This document shows, piece after piece, positions 52,985-62,917 of a DNA stretch of 64,000 nt. Source of the stretch: Brevundimonas sp. M20 (GTDB lineage Bacteria > Pseudomonadota > Alphaproteobacteria > Caulobacterales > Caulobacteraceae). The stretch covers positions 2,185,001 to 2,249,000 of the forward strand of contig NZ_CP041243.1 of assembly GCF_006547065.1 (NCBI RefSeq). Direction: 5' to 3'. Below the pieces are notes generated by a model. The model did no database searches. It saw only the letters and a list, made by a program, of their open reading frames with translations, and had not been told where the DNA came from. Position numbers and translations under genes: made by a program. How positions within the stretch are numbered: the stretch's first letter is position 1; each line of letters begins with the position of its first letter.

Positions 52985-55021
52985 TCAGCCAGCGGCGGCC
53001 ATCAACTGCCGGATCAGGGCGCTGATCAGGACGAAGGCGATCACCGCCACCCAGGCCCAGGGAATTCCGCTCGGCTCATCCCCCGCCCTGCCGGAGCGTC
53101 GGTTCGAGACCGGTACATCCGGTCCCTGCACCGGGAAGGTGATGCCGTTCATTCCGCGCGCCTTCTCGACGAAGGCCTTGTACGCCTCCATCGCCTCGAC
53201 CGGCACGTCGTCGCCCGGAACGACCAGCATGATCTGATGCAGCCCCTCGCGCGGACTGGTCCACTCGAAGCTGCTCTCCAGATACAGGCCCACCGGTCCG
53301 CGCGCGGAAATCCGCCAAGGTGTGATGTCCACCGGACGGGCGAAGCGGAACACCCGGCGCGTCTCGATGCGGCGCGGCAGTCCCATGTCCAGCGGCGTCG
53401 AGCGGCTACCCGAGATTTCCATCAGATGCGGGCCGACCACATCATCGCGGGAGATGAAGACCCGGGCGCCGTTGTCCCGGTTGGCGAACGGCTCACTTAC
53501 GCGATAGCGCTCGATCACGGTCAGGACGTTCTCGACCGCATCATCCCGCACCTCGTGGTCCGCCAGGGCGGTCAGGGGCGAGTGGATTTCCCGCTCAAGC
53601 CCCTCACGCATGGACCGCGCGGCGCCGTCCCGACTCTGGTTCCCCAGCCAGTGCCGGACCCCGTCCGCGCGCCAGCTCCGGTAGGTGGTGGTCAGGGTCA
53701 GCTCGGCCGGTTCGGCGGCGTTGGCGGGAATGTCCCAGACTTCCTCGAACGTATTGGTGGTGCGCAGCCTGGCGCGGGGCATCGCCTCCAGCTTCGCATC
53801 CGCCTCCAGCGGCAGGGCGAAATCGAACATGGCGCGCGTCACATGCTCCAGATCGCCGGCCTGCGGCGACATGGTCGGATCCAGCCACAGCGTTCCGCCG
53901 TTCAGCCGCACCCGAACGATGCAGTGGTTGAACGCCAGCACATGCGGCAGTCCCTGCGGCAGTTCCTCGCCCCGCATCGTGTTCACAAGCGCGCAGACGG
54001 CGTCGATCCCCATTGTCCGCAGCACGGCGGTCAGCAGCAGTGACGCATCCTTGCAGTCGCCGTAGCGGGTCTCCCAGATCGTCTCCAGCGGGCGCGGGCG
54101 ATAGCCGCCCTCCCCGATGCTGACCGAATGATAGCGCAGCATCGACTGCACCATCCGCAAGGCGGCGGGAATGCGGGCGGCGGGCTTGGGATGCGCGGCC
54201 TCAAGGGCGCGGACGTCAGCCGCCAGCCCCTCCGGCAGGGTGACGGCCTCATAGAAGGGCCGGAACACATCCGCGATGGCCGACCAGTCCACATCGTCGG
54301 CGATGTGACCGCTCGAATACCCGTTCCACGAATGCGGCGTTCCTTGCGGAATGGTCATCGGGACCGCGTCCACCGCCTCCCACTCCAGCACCCGCACTCC
54401 GCCCTCGACGGTGTCGCGAGTGGTGACGGGCGCGCCGGTGGAGTGCAGCGCCAGCTTCCGATCCGTCGGCGCCCGCAGGGTGCATCGCGTCTCCACGACC
54501 GGGATGCTCCACTGCAGGATGAAGGACCAGCTGAACAGGCCGCCCAGCGCGGGCGGTGCGCCGATCACGGACAGGATGGTCTCGACCACATCGCCTTCGC
54601 GAATGTCGGGGATGACCATGTGGGCGGTCATCCGTCCGTCGTAGACGGCCCGCTCCATGTTCAGTTCGCGCTGGATGACCTCGAAGGCCTCGGGGCGGCC
54701 CGCCTCCCGGACCGCGCCGTCACGGTGGACGCGCACCGCGTGGATCACGACGCGTTCGTACTCGGGATTGAAGTGAACGCTGACGGAGGCGGCGGGCTGA
54801 AGGCCCTCGCTGCCGGTCACCTGCACGATGTTGCGGCTGGTGTAGACCGGCTCCGGTCCCGTCAGGTCGAACTGGCTCTGCGACAGCCAGTGGCAAAGCC
54901 CGCCCGAGGTCAGATCCCGCGGATCACGCCCCTCCATCCTGGCCGGGACCAACTCGAAGCTGGCCGGCGCCGGCGCGAACTCAAGCCGCGACCGGGGCGA
55001 GACAGGACTATCGTAACTCAT
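52985..55021 (-). CDS. DUF3857 and transglutaminase-like domain protein
   Basis: From the ATG at 55021 the product has 678 residues. The N-terminal DUF3857 region (about 45-215) is followed by a transglutaminase-like core with the triad Cys in [11 protein letters not shown], His in FNHCIV and Asp in WLDPTM, then a beta-rich region and a C-terminal membrane helix (ending [11 protein letters not shown]). It has no clear signal peptide; the C-terminal tail may anchor it. Possible peptidase or amidase on the envelope. Confidence 0.87.
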   Translation of the reverse strand: MSYDSPVSPRSRLEFAPAPASFELVPARMEGRDPRDLTSGGLCHWLSQSQFDLTGPEPVYTSRNIVQVTGSEGLQPAASVSVHFNPEYERVVIHAVRVHRDGAVREAGRPEAFEVIQRELNMERAVYDGRMTAHMVIPDIREGDVVETILSVIGAPPALGGLFSWSFILQWSIPVVETRCTLRAPTDRKLALHSTGAPVTTRDTVEGGVRVLEWEAVDAVPMTIPQGTPHSWNGYSSGHIADDVDWSAIADVFRPFYEAVTLPEGLAADVRALEAAHPKPAARIPAALRMVQSMLRYHSVSIGEGGYRPRPLETIWETRYGDCKDASLLLTAVLRTMGIDAVCALVNTMRGEELPQGLPHVLAFNHCIVRVRLNGGTLWLDPTMSPQAGDLEHVTRAMFDFALPLEADAKLEAMPRARLRTTNTFEEVWDIPANAAEPAELTLTTTYRSWRADGVRHWLGNQSRDGAARSMREGLEREIHSPLTALADHEVRDDAVENVLTVIERYRVSEPFANRDNGARVFISRDDVVGPHLMEISGSRSTPLDMGLPRRIETRRVFRFARPVDITPWRISARGPVGLYLESSFEWTSPREGLHQIMLVVPGDDVPVEAMEAYKAFVEKARGMNGITFPVQGPDVPVSNRRSGRAGDEPSGIPWAWVAVIAFVLISALIRQLMAAAG

Positions 55022-55081
55022 GGAACACATCCCCCAACCCACGATAGGCGAAAGCATGGTCTGTTGAGAAGGCCAAAGAAA

Positions 55082-55109
55082 ACGGCCCCCGGATCGCTCC
55101 GGGGGCCGT
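55082..55109 (-). terminator. Hairpin terminator of tuf
   Basis: On the minus strand ACGGCCCCCGGA and TCCGGGGGCCGT enclose GCGA and are followed by TTTTC. It is 107 bases after the tuf stop and 60 bases before the DUF3857 start. The plus-strand side also carries TTTTT, so it may act in both directions. Confidence 0.85.
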
Positions 55110-55216
55110 CTCTTTTTGTCAGCCTGTGTTCGGCTCGCGGACGCTCACGGCTTGAGGCTCATGCGCTCAAGAAGCGAGCGACCGCGTCGCGAGCGTTGGC
55201 GCTGCGGGACCGTCGA

Positions 55217-56407
<1,191 letters not shown>

Positions 56408-56458
56408 GGCCAAAACTCCTGTGGCCCGGAAGGGGGCGATGGATCAGCGATAGAATTC

Positions 56459-56532
56459 TGGAGCGGGTAGACGGAATCGAACCGACATATTCAGCTTGGA
56501 AGGCTGCTGTACTACCATTGTACTATACCCGC
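56459..56532 (-). tRNA. tRNA-Gly (anticodon TCC)
   Basis: On the minus strand the acceptor arms are GCGGGTA and TACCCGC with CCA encoded. The anticodon loop CTTCCAA contains TCC. The T arm has GGTTCGATTCC. Length 74. It lies 52 bases upstream of tuf. Confidence 0.95.
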
Positions 56533-56623
56533 GCGGAGACTGCGTCGGGCCCATCTTCCGAAGAAGAGAAGGACCTCCGCAGCCGACCCGATATGGGGTC
56601 CGGTCCCTCGTTTCGAAAGCGCG

Positions 56624-56707
56624 TGGTGGGGGAAGCAGGACTCGAACCTGCGAAGCTTACGCAGGGGATTTACAGTCCCCCCCCTTTGCCGCTCGGGACA
56701 TTCCCCC
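56624..56707 (-). tRNA. tRNA-Tyr (anticodon GTA)
   Basis: On the minus strand the acceptor arms GGGGGAA and TTCCCCC pair and CCA is encoded. The anticodon loop CTGTAAA contains GTA; the long variable arm (GCGTAAGCTTCGC region) makes it class II as expected. Length 84. First gene of the tRNA-Tyr/tRNA-Gly/tuf unit. Confidence 0.95.
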
Positions 56708-56855
56708 AGCGCGCTTTTCAAAACCGACGGACCATCTCGTCAGGGACCTTTCGGTTCCCGCCGCGATAAAGCCTCTCGTGATCCGCGACCGCCTGGGATA
56801 GGAGGTGCGCCAGACCCGAAAGCCCTCAGGGCTCCAAATCGGAGGGCGTCTTATA

Positions 56856-57782
56856 GTGTCGAGAATTTCAGAACGCAATGACCGGAAATCGGGCAAGAAA
56901 GCGGCCCCTTCCGGCAGGCCCGGCGGGCGTTTGAGCGGGTCCGCCCCTCAGGGCGGCAAAGGAAATAATCGCGGCGACTGGAGCCCCGAGCGCGGTTCGT
57001 CGCCCCGAGGTGATTCCACGCCCGCTTCGTCGAACCGCGCTCCGCGGGGAAACAGGGTCGACGCCGACAACTGGCTGTGGGGTCGTCACCCGGTTCTGGC
57101 CGCGCTCGCCAACCCGTCGCGCAAGGGCATGGGCCGTCTGCTGGTCACCGCCGACCGCGCCGAGGAGATCGAACGCGACCGTCTGGCCCCCAACGGCCAC
57201 CGCGCCGAAATCATCGACGGTCCGGCCCTCGCCCGCATGCTGCCCGCCGGAGCGGTCCATCAGGGCATGGCCTTCAAGGTCGCCCCGCTGGAAGGCGTCG
57301 CGCTGGAGGACATCGCCGAAGACGCCTCAGGCGTCATCGTCATGCTGGACCAGCTGACCGACCCCCAGAACGTCGGCGCCATCTTCCGCTCGGCCCTCGC
57401 CTTCGGGGCCAGGGGCATCGTCGTGCAGGACCGCCACTCCCCCGCGCTCGCCGGCGCGCTGGCCAAGGCCTCGGCCGGAGCGACCGAACGCCTGCCCTGC
57501 GCCCGCGTGACGAATCTCAGCCGCGCGCTGGAGAAGCTGTCCGACATGGGCTGGCGCGCCATCGGCCTGGACGGCGCGGCCGACCTGACGCTTGAACAGG
57601 CCCTCGACGCCCAGCCCACCGTTATCGTCATGGGCTCGGAAGGCGACGGCGTCCGCCGTCTGGTGGCCGAGCACTGCGAGGCCATGGCCAGGATCCCCAT
57701 GCCCGGCGGCTTCGAAAGCCTGAACGTCTCCAACGCGGCGGCCATCGCGCTTTATGAGGCGGCGCGAAAACAGGCGGGATGA
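56856..57782 (+). CDS. rlmB: 23S rRNA (guanosine-2'-O-)-methyltransferase RlmB
   Basis: A SpoU/TrmH-type methyltransferase that modifies G2251 of 23S rRNA. I choose the GTG at 56856 because GGAGGG lies nine bases upstream; the first 60 residues are a basic, glycine- and serine-rich tail. Knot motifs are LDQLTDPQNVGAIFRSA, VMGSEGDGVRRL and PMPGGFESLNVSNAAAIALY. Length 308. It diverges from tRNA-Tyr. Confidence 0.93.
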   Translation: MSRISERNDRKSGKKAAPSGRPGGRLSGSAPQGGKGNNRGDWSPERGSSPRGDSTPASSNRAPRGNRVDADNWLWGRHPVLAALANPSRKGMGRLLVTADRAEEIERDRLAPNGHRAEIIDGPALARMLPAGAVHQGMAFKVAPLEGVALEDIAEDASGVIVMLDQLTDPQNVGAIFRSALAFGARGIVVQDRHSPALAGALAKASAGATERLPCARVTNLSRALEKLSDMGWRAIGLDGAADLTLEQALDAQPTVIVMGSEGDGVRRLVAEHCEAMARIPMPGGFESLNVSNAAAIALYEAARKQAG

Positions 57783-57820
57783 CGGCTGACAGAATGCCGC
57801 ACCGACGCTAGAGAGCGCTC

Positions 57821-58663
57821 ATGGAATTCCTCAGCTCTCCCGAACTCGGCTCCCAACTGACCGCGCTGGGTCAGGTGGTCATGATGGACCTCGTGCTGGC
57901 CGGCGATAACGCCGTCGCCGTGGGTCTGGCCGCCGCCGCCCTGCCGCAGGAGCAGCGCAAGAAGGCCATCCTGATCGGTCTCGTCGCCGCCGTCGTCATG
58001 CGCATCGGCTTCGCGCTGGTGACGGGCTGGCTGATGGGCCTGATCGGCCTGCTGCTGGCGGGCGGCTGCCTGCTGCTGTGGGTGTGCTGGAAGATGTGGC
58101 GCGAACTGCGCGAGCAGGCGACCCACGATCAGGCCGAGGCCGAGAAGGAACTCGAACTGGCCCTAAGCATCGAGCACGGCACCGGTCCGTCGCCCGAGGA
58201 ACTGGGCCTGAAGCGCAAGACCTTCGGCGCGGCGCTGGTCCAGATCATGATCGCCGACATCACCATGTCGCTCGACAATGTGCTGGCCGTCGCGGGCGCC
58301 GCGCACGAGCATCCGTGGATCATGGTCTTCGGTCTGGTCCTGTCGATCGGCCTGATGGGCGTGGCGGCGACCTATATCGCCAAGCTGCTGCACCGCTTCC
58401 GCTGGATCGGCTACGTCGGTCTGGTCATCGTCCTTTACGTCGCCCTGCACATGATCTGGGACGGCTACCGCGCCACCGTGGTCCGCACCGGGAATCTGGC
58501 CCAGCACAACGCCGCCATCCCGGCCTTCCTGCAGATCAAGCCCGACGAGGTGGCCAAATTCTGCAAGGCTGAGCCTGAGGGGCCCAGGCGCACGACCTGC
58601 CTGACCCAGCCCGGCGCCACCCCCGCGGACCAGCCTCCGCCCCTGACCGTTCCGGCGACCTGA
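57821..58663 (+). CDS. TerC/YjbE family integral membrane protein
   Basis: The 280-residue protein has about seven helices with the two acidic TerC motifs in LVLAGDNAVAVG and ADITMSLDNVLAVAG, believed to bind a divalent metal such as manganese. Between helices 3 and 4 is a charged loop with TPKxx-type repeats absent. A 60-residue C-terminal tail carries two cysteines and a proline-rich end. It is 3 bases before the YgiB-like gene and 38 bases after rlmB. Confidence 0.9.
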   Translation: MEFLSSPELGSQLTALGQVVMMDLVLAGDNAVAVGLAAAALPQEQRKKAILIGLVAAVVMRIGFALVTGWLMGLIGLLLAGGCLLLWVCWKMWRELREQATHDQAEAEKELELALSIEHGTGPSPEELGLKRKTFGAALVQIMIADITMSLDNVLAVAGAAHEHPWIMVFGLVLSIGLMGVAATYIAKLLHRFRWIGYVGLVIVLYVALHMIWDGYRATVVRTGNLAQHNAAIPAFLQIKPDEVAKFCKAEPEGPRRTTCLTQPGATPADQPPPLTVPAT

Positions 58664-58666
58664 GCC

Positions 58667-59002
58667 ATGAGCACCGCGCCCCGCACCCCATTGCAGTCCG
58701 TCGTGCGCCAGATGTCGTTCGCCACCGGCGTGGCGGCGGCCCTGTCGATCACGGCCTGTCAGCAACAACCGCCGAAGCAGCAGGCCTCCACCCGCATCTG
58801 CACCGACCCGTCGGGCGCGCGTATCCCCGACGAGAACTGCCACCGCAGCGGCGGCGGCGCGGGTTCGGCCGCCCTCTGGTATTTCGGCGCTGCGGCTCTG
58901 GCCCGCACCGCCTATGGCCAGCGCGCCACCGGCGGCAGCTACACCGCCCCCGAAAGCAGCCGGGGCTTCGGCGCCACCGCGCGCGGCACCGCGGGCGGCT
59001 GA
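58667..59002 (+). CDS. YgiB-like (DUF1190-type) putative lipoprotein
   Basis: The 111-residue protein has a hydrophobic segment ending in SITACQQQ, suggesting a lipid-anchored Cys near residue 31, and a C-terminal tail rich in glycine, alanine and serine. The layout (short cysteine-containing core CTDPSGARIPDENC, then AALWYFGAAAL and low-complexity tail) resembles YgiB. It overlaps the ygiC-like start by one base (TGATG). The pairing with YgiC is the main evidence. Confidence 0.7.
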   Translation: MSTAPRTPLQSVVRQMSFATGVAAALSITACQQQPPKQQASTRICTDPSGARIPDENCHRSGGGAGSAALWYFGAAALARTAYGQRATGGSYTAPESSRGFGATARGTAGG

Positions 59003-60126
59003 TGCGGCGTCAGGCGCTCACGCCCCGCCCCGACTGGCGCGAGCGGGTCGAGGCCCTCGGCCTCGTCTGGCACACCGCCGCCGATCAGCCCTACTGGAAC
59101 GAGGCCGCCTGCTACCGCTTCGACCGCCGTCAGATCCGCCAGATCGAGCAGGCGACCGAAGAGCTGTACCAGCTGTGCCTGACCGCCGGTCAGCACATCG
59201 TCGACCAGAACCTGTTCCACCGGTTCGGCATCCCCGACTTCGCCGTCCCCCTGATCCGGAAGGCGTGGAACGAGGAGCCGCCGGCCCTCAATTACGGTCG
59301 GTTCGACCTCGGCTATGACGGCGTCTCCCCGCCGAAGATGTTCGAGTTCAACTGCGACACCCCCACCTCCCTGCTGGAGGCGGCGGTCATCCAGTGGGAC
59401 TGGCTTGAGGCCGTCTTCCCCGGTCAGGACCAGTTCAACGGCATCCACGACGCCCTGATCGCCCGCTGGCGCGAGATCGCCCCCGCCCTGCCCCAGCCCG
59501 TTCACTTCACCTGGGCCGAAGAGGGCGCGGCGGAGGACGCCGTCACCGTCGCCTATATGGCCGATCTGGCCCGCGAGGGCGGCGTCCAGAGCCTGCCCGT
59601 GCCGATCCACCGCATCGAATGGACCGGCCTGCGCTTCGCTGATCCGACCGGCAATCCGATCAAGGCCCTGTACCATCTCTATCCGTGGGAATGGCTGGTC
59701 CGCGAGGGCTACGGCTCACGCATCGCCCACGCGCCCAATCTCTGGATCGAGCCGATCTGGAAGATGATCTGGTCGAACAAGGCCCTGCTGCCGATCCTGT
59801 GGGACCTGTTCCCCAACCACCCCAATCTGCTGGAAGCCGCCTTCGAGCCCCTGCCCGGCGACCATGCGCGCAAGCCGATCCTCGCTCGCGAAGGCGCCAA
59901 TATCTCCATTGTGAAGGACGGTCAGGTGGCCGAGGCCACCGGCGGCGACTACGGCGACGAAGGCCATGTCTGGCAGCGCCTCTACGACCTGCCCGACTTC
60001 GACGGCCATCGCCCGGTGATCGGCAGCTGGATCGTCGACGGGGCCGCCGTCGGCATGGGCATCCGCGAAGCCGGACTGATCACCGGCAACACGGCGCGGT
60101 TCGTGCCGCATGTGATCGAAGGTTAG
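59002..60126 (+). CDS. Glutathionylspermidine synthase-like ATP-grasp ligase (YgiC)
   Basis: The 374-residue protein is an amidoligase of the ATP-grasp GSP_synth family, without the amidase domain of true Gsp synthetase. Key phrases are RFDLGYDGVSPPKMFEFNCD (substrate and metal site), TPTSLLEAAVIQWDW, SNKALLPILWDLFPNHPNLL and KPILAREGANISI. It would form an amide bond between a carboxylate and an amine; the substrates are unknown. Coupled to the YgiB-like gene. Confidence 0.9.
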   Translation: MRRQALTPRPDWRERVEALGLVWHTAADQPYWNEAACYRFDRRQIRQIEQATEELYQLCLTAGQHIVDQNLFHRFGIPDFAVPLIRKAWNEEPPALNYGRFDLGYDGVSPPKMFEFNCDTPTSLLEAAVIQWDWLEAVFPGQDQFNGIHDALIARWREIAPALPQPVHFTWAEEGAAEDAVTVAYMADLAREGGVQSLPVPIHRIEWTGLRFADPTGNPIKALYHLYPWEWLVREGYGSRIAHAPNLWIEPIWKMIWSNKALLPILWDLFPNHPNLLEAAFEPLPGDHARKPILAREGANISIVKDGQVAEATGGDYGDEGHVWQRLYDLPDFDGHRPVIGSWIVDGAAVGMGIREAGLITGNTARFVPHVIEG

Positions 60127-60150
60127 GACAGCCCCTGCAACGAGCCCTCG

Positions 60151-60309
60151 TCAGTAGCGGTAGTCATCTCTCACTCGTCGCATGAAATCACCGGCTGACT
60201 CCGGTTGCAGACGTTGACCTTCGGTGGCCTTGCGCAGGTCTTCGAGTGCGATCCGCGTTCTGGCGGGCTGAGAAGCCTTCGGCTGTATGGCCGGCTTTTC
60301 CTGCTTCAT
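60151..60309 (-). CDS. Small basic hypothetical protein
   Basis: A 52-residue ORF starting MKQEKPAIQPKASQPARTRI and ending DFMRRVRDDYRY fits the gap between ygiC and the LprI-like gene on the minus strand. An upstream ATG at 60351 is possible. Composition is charged and helical; no family is known. It may be co-transcribed with the next upstream minus-strand gene. Confidence 0.4.
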   Translation of the reverse strand: MKQEKPAIQPKASQPARTRIALEDLRKATEGQRLQPESAGDFMRRVRDDYRY

Positions 60310-60358
60310 CTTCCCAGCCCAGCTCCGCCGCCAGAGAGGCATCCTTGGCACGACAGGC

Positions 60359-61015
60359 TCACCGCGTCAGGAAGTAAGCCTCGCCCAGATGGCCGTTGGC
60401 GCCGCAGTAGGGACGCGAACCGCCCTGCCCGCTCGGCGCGATTTCCTCGACCTTCAGATAGCCCTGATACAGCGACAGGCGGATGCGCCAGCCGTCGCCG
60501 CCATCGAGGGTGATGACGCGATCTCCGACCTGCCCCCTGCCCGAGACCTCGCACAGCCAACGGGCGTTGACCGGGTAGGCGGCGCTGATATCGACCGAGA
60601 CCTGCCCCTTCTCCAGCGTGCGAATTTCGACCGAGCCCGCCGCATTGCGCCAGAGGCCCTGCATATGGGTCGCCGGACGCGTCTGCAGCCGGTCCAGGAA
60701 GGCGATCCGGTCGTCCATCCGCGCCGCCAGATCCGGGAAGTCGCGGAAACCGCCGCGCGTGCTGTTCTCCTGCCACTCGTCGCGGGCGCCGAGGAACCAC
60801 CGCTGGTCTCGCGTCAGGGCCTCGCGCATCGGCGGCGTCATCGCTCCGCGCACGGCGACGTAGCGATCCGCCAGCCCCCGATCCAGCCGCCCCAGCCGGG
60901 CATCGGCGCAGATGGCGTGCTCCGCCGGGGTCGAGGCGCGCGCGCAGTTGAACGAGGGCTGACTGACCTGCGGCGCGGTGGTCAGCGACAGGGCGAGAGC
61001 GAGGGTGGCGAACAT
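60359..61015 (-). CDS. Secreted LprI/DUF1311-like protein
   Basis: The 218-residue protein has a short signal peptide ([14 protein letters not shown]) and an N-terminal cysteine-containing domain (NCARASTPAEHAICADARLG, then LADRYVAVRG and WFLGARDEW) typical of lysozyme-inhibitor LprI/DUF1311 proteins. The second half is beta-rich with two cysteines. It may protect peptidoglycan from lysozymes; that role is known for few members. Confidence 0.8.
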   Translation of the reverse strand: MFATLALALSLTTAPQVSQPSFNCARASTPAEHAICADARLGRLDRGLADRYVAVRGAMTPPMREALTRDQRWFLGARDEWQENSTRGGFRDFPDLAARMDDRIAFLDRLQTRPATHMQGLWRNAAGSVEIRTLEKGQVSVDISAAYPVNARWLCEVSGRGQVGDRVITLDGGDGWRIRLSLYQGYLKVEEIAPSGQGGSRPYCGANGHLGEAYFLTR

Positions 61016-61093
61016 ACAATGCCTTCTTCAGGTTTCACCCGAAGCAACGCCGCAAGCGTCACCGCGCTCCACGTCTACGAACAGATGAAGCGC

Positions 61094-62800
61094 TTAAGCT
61101 TCCGCCCCGCCGAACCGCGCGGACCACTCCGCCACCTGTTCGTCCTCGATCTTGGCGAACAGGACGCTGGCGGCGGCGACCGGCTGACCGACGGGCAGCA
61201 GGTTGAACAGATCCGCGTCCGCCGACGGCCACGACAGGTCGGTCGAGCCGACCGTGGCGGCGATCTTCTCCGCCGAGGCCGGGATGATCGGGGCGGCCAG
61301 ACGGGCGAACAGGGCGACCAGATTCAACGCCAGACGCGTCGCGGTCTCGGCCCGCTCCACATCCGTCTTGAACGCCGTCCACGGCGCCGCGACCTGGAGA
61401 TACTCATTGCCCAGCACCCAGACGGCGCGGATCGACTGCGCGGCCTTGCGGAACTCCATGTCTTCCAGATTGGCGGTCGCCTCGGCGATCCCGGCCTTGA
61501 TCTGGTTCAGGAAGTCCTGATCCACGTCGGTCAGCGCCCCGCCCTGCGGAACGACGCCGCCGAACTTCGACTCGGTGAACTTGACGATCCGGTTGACGAA
61601 ATTGCCAAGCACGTCGGCCAGGTCCTTGTTCGTCGTCGACTGGAACTGCTCCCAGGTGAAGGCCGCATCGGAATGCTCCGGGCCATAGGCCGTCAGGTGC
61701 CAGCGCCAGTAGTCGGCGGGCAGCAGCTCCAGCGCCTGATCCATGAAGACGCCGCGCTTCTGGCTGGTCGAGAACTTCCCGCCGTACCAGTTCAGCCAGT
61801 TAAAGGCCTTCAACTGGTCGACCATCTTCCACGGCTCGCCCGAGCCGATGATCGTCGCCGGGAAGCTGACGGTGTGGAAGGCGACGTTGTCCTTGCCCAT
61901 GAACTGGACGTAGCGGACATCGTCGGCGCCCTCGTCGGTGCGCCACCAGCTGCGCCAGTCGCCGCCCGTCGCATTGGCCCATTCCTCGGTCGCGCCGATG
62001 TATTCGATGGGGGCGTCGAACCAGACGTAGAAGACCTTGCCCTCCATGCCCGGACGCGGCCCGCCGTCAGGCCCGACCACCGGCACGCCCCACTTCAGGT
62101 CGCGGGTGATGCCACGGTCGATCAGGCCTTCGTCAAGGTGCTTGTAGGCGATGGATTTGGCCAGCGTCTGCCAGTCGGTCTTGGTGCCCACCCAGTCACG
62201 GATCGGCTGCTCGACCCTGGTTTGCAGCAGGTACAGGTGGCGGGTGTCGCGCACCTCGAGGTTCTTCGACCCCGAGACCGACGAATACGGATCGATCAGA
62301 TCGGTCGGGTCCAGCAGGCGGCCGCAGTTGTCGCACTGGTCGCCGCGCGCGCCGACGAAGCCACAGTGCGGGCAGGTGCCCTCCACATAGCGGTCCGGCA
62401 GGAAGCGGGCGTCGTCGATCGAATAGATCATCCGGTCGACCCGCTCCTCGATCAGCCCCTTCTCCTCCAGCACCTTGGCGAAATGCTGGGTCAGGCGGCG
62501 GTTCGGCTCGTTCGAGGACCGGCCGAACCAGTCGTAGCTGAGGCCGAAGGCTTCACCGGCGGCCTTCTGGATCTCATGCTGCTCGTCGCAATAGGTGCGC
62601 ACGTCCTGCCCGGCCTTGGCGGCGGCCAGCTCGGCCGGGGTGCCGTGCTCGTCGGTGGCGCAGATGTACAGGACATCATGCCCCTGCCCGCGCTTGAACC
62701 GCGCCCACACGTCCGCCGGCAGCATCGAGCCCGCCAGATTCCCCAGATGCTTGATGCCGTTGATGTAGGGCAGCGCCGAGGTGATGAGGATGCGGGACAT
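61094..62800 (-). CDS. metG: Methionine-tRNA ligase
   Basis: MetRS charges tRNA-Met. The ATG at 62800 gives 568 residues. The HIGH-type motif appears as NGIKHLGNL, the zinc site as [18 protein letters not shown], and the KMSKS-type loop as FSTSQKRG, a variant of this MetRS subtype. The C-terminal tRNA-binding (Trbp111) domain is absent, normal for the short form. Confidence 0.95.
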   Translation of the reverse strand: MSRILITSALPYINGIKHLGNLAGSMLPADVWARFKRGQGHDVLYICATDEHGTPAELAAAKAGQDVRTYCDEQHEIQKAAGEAFGLSYDWFGRSSNEPNRRLTQHFAKVLEEKGLIEERVDRMIYSIDDARFLPDRYVEGTCPHCGFVGARGDQCDNCGRLLDPTDLIDPYSSVSGSKNLEVRDTRHLYLLQTRVEQPIRDWVGTKTDWQTLAKSIAYKHLDEGLIDRGITRDLKWGVPVVGPDGGPRPGMEGKVFYVWFDAPIEYIGATEEWANATGGDWRSWWRTDEGADDVRYVQFMGKDNVAFHTVSFPATIIGSGEPWKMVDQLKAFNWLNWYGGKFSTSQKRGVFMDQALELLPADYWRWHLTAYGPEHSDAAFTWEQFQSTTNKDLADVLGNFVNRIVKFTESKFGGVVPQGGALTDVDQDFLNQIKAGIAEATANLEDMEFRKAAQSIRAVWVLGNEYLQVAAPWTAFKTDVERAETATRLALNLVALFARLAAPIIPASAEKIAATVGSTDLSWPSADADLFNLLPVGQPVAAASVLFAKIEDEQVAEWSARFGGAEA

Positions 62801-62811
62801 GGATTCCGGGG

Positions 62812-62917
62812 AGGGACTAGGGATCAGGGACCAGGGATTAGTCTGGTTAGTGGCGAGTGCGAACCGATACCGCAACCCCGCCGCCCACCTAATCCCTAAT
62901 CCCTACTCCCCAATCCC
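62812..62917. repeat. AGGGATTAG-type repeat pair between metG and the MATE gene
   Basis: Four units of AGGGA(C/T)(T/C)A(G) type run from 62812 to 62841 and an inverted set with CTAATCCCTAATCCCTACTC runs from 62889 to 62917. The right half forms the last codons and stop of the MATE gene. Such units are dispersed in related genomes. No other gene lies in this gap. Confidence 0.7.

Noticed and set aside
60287..62899. Long plus-strand open frame opposite metG
   Set aside because: Antisense to metG and the LprI-like gene with biased composition and no motif.
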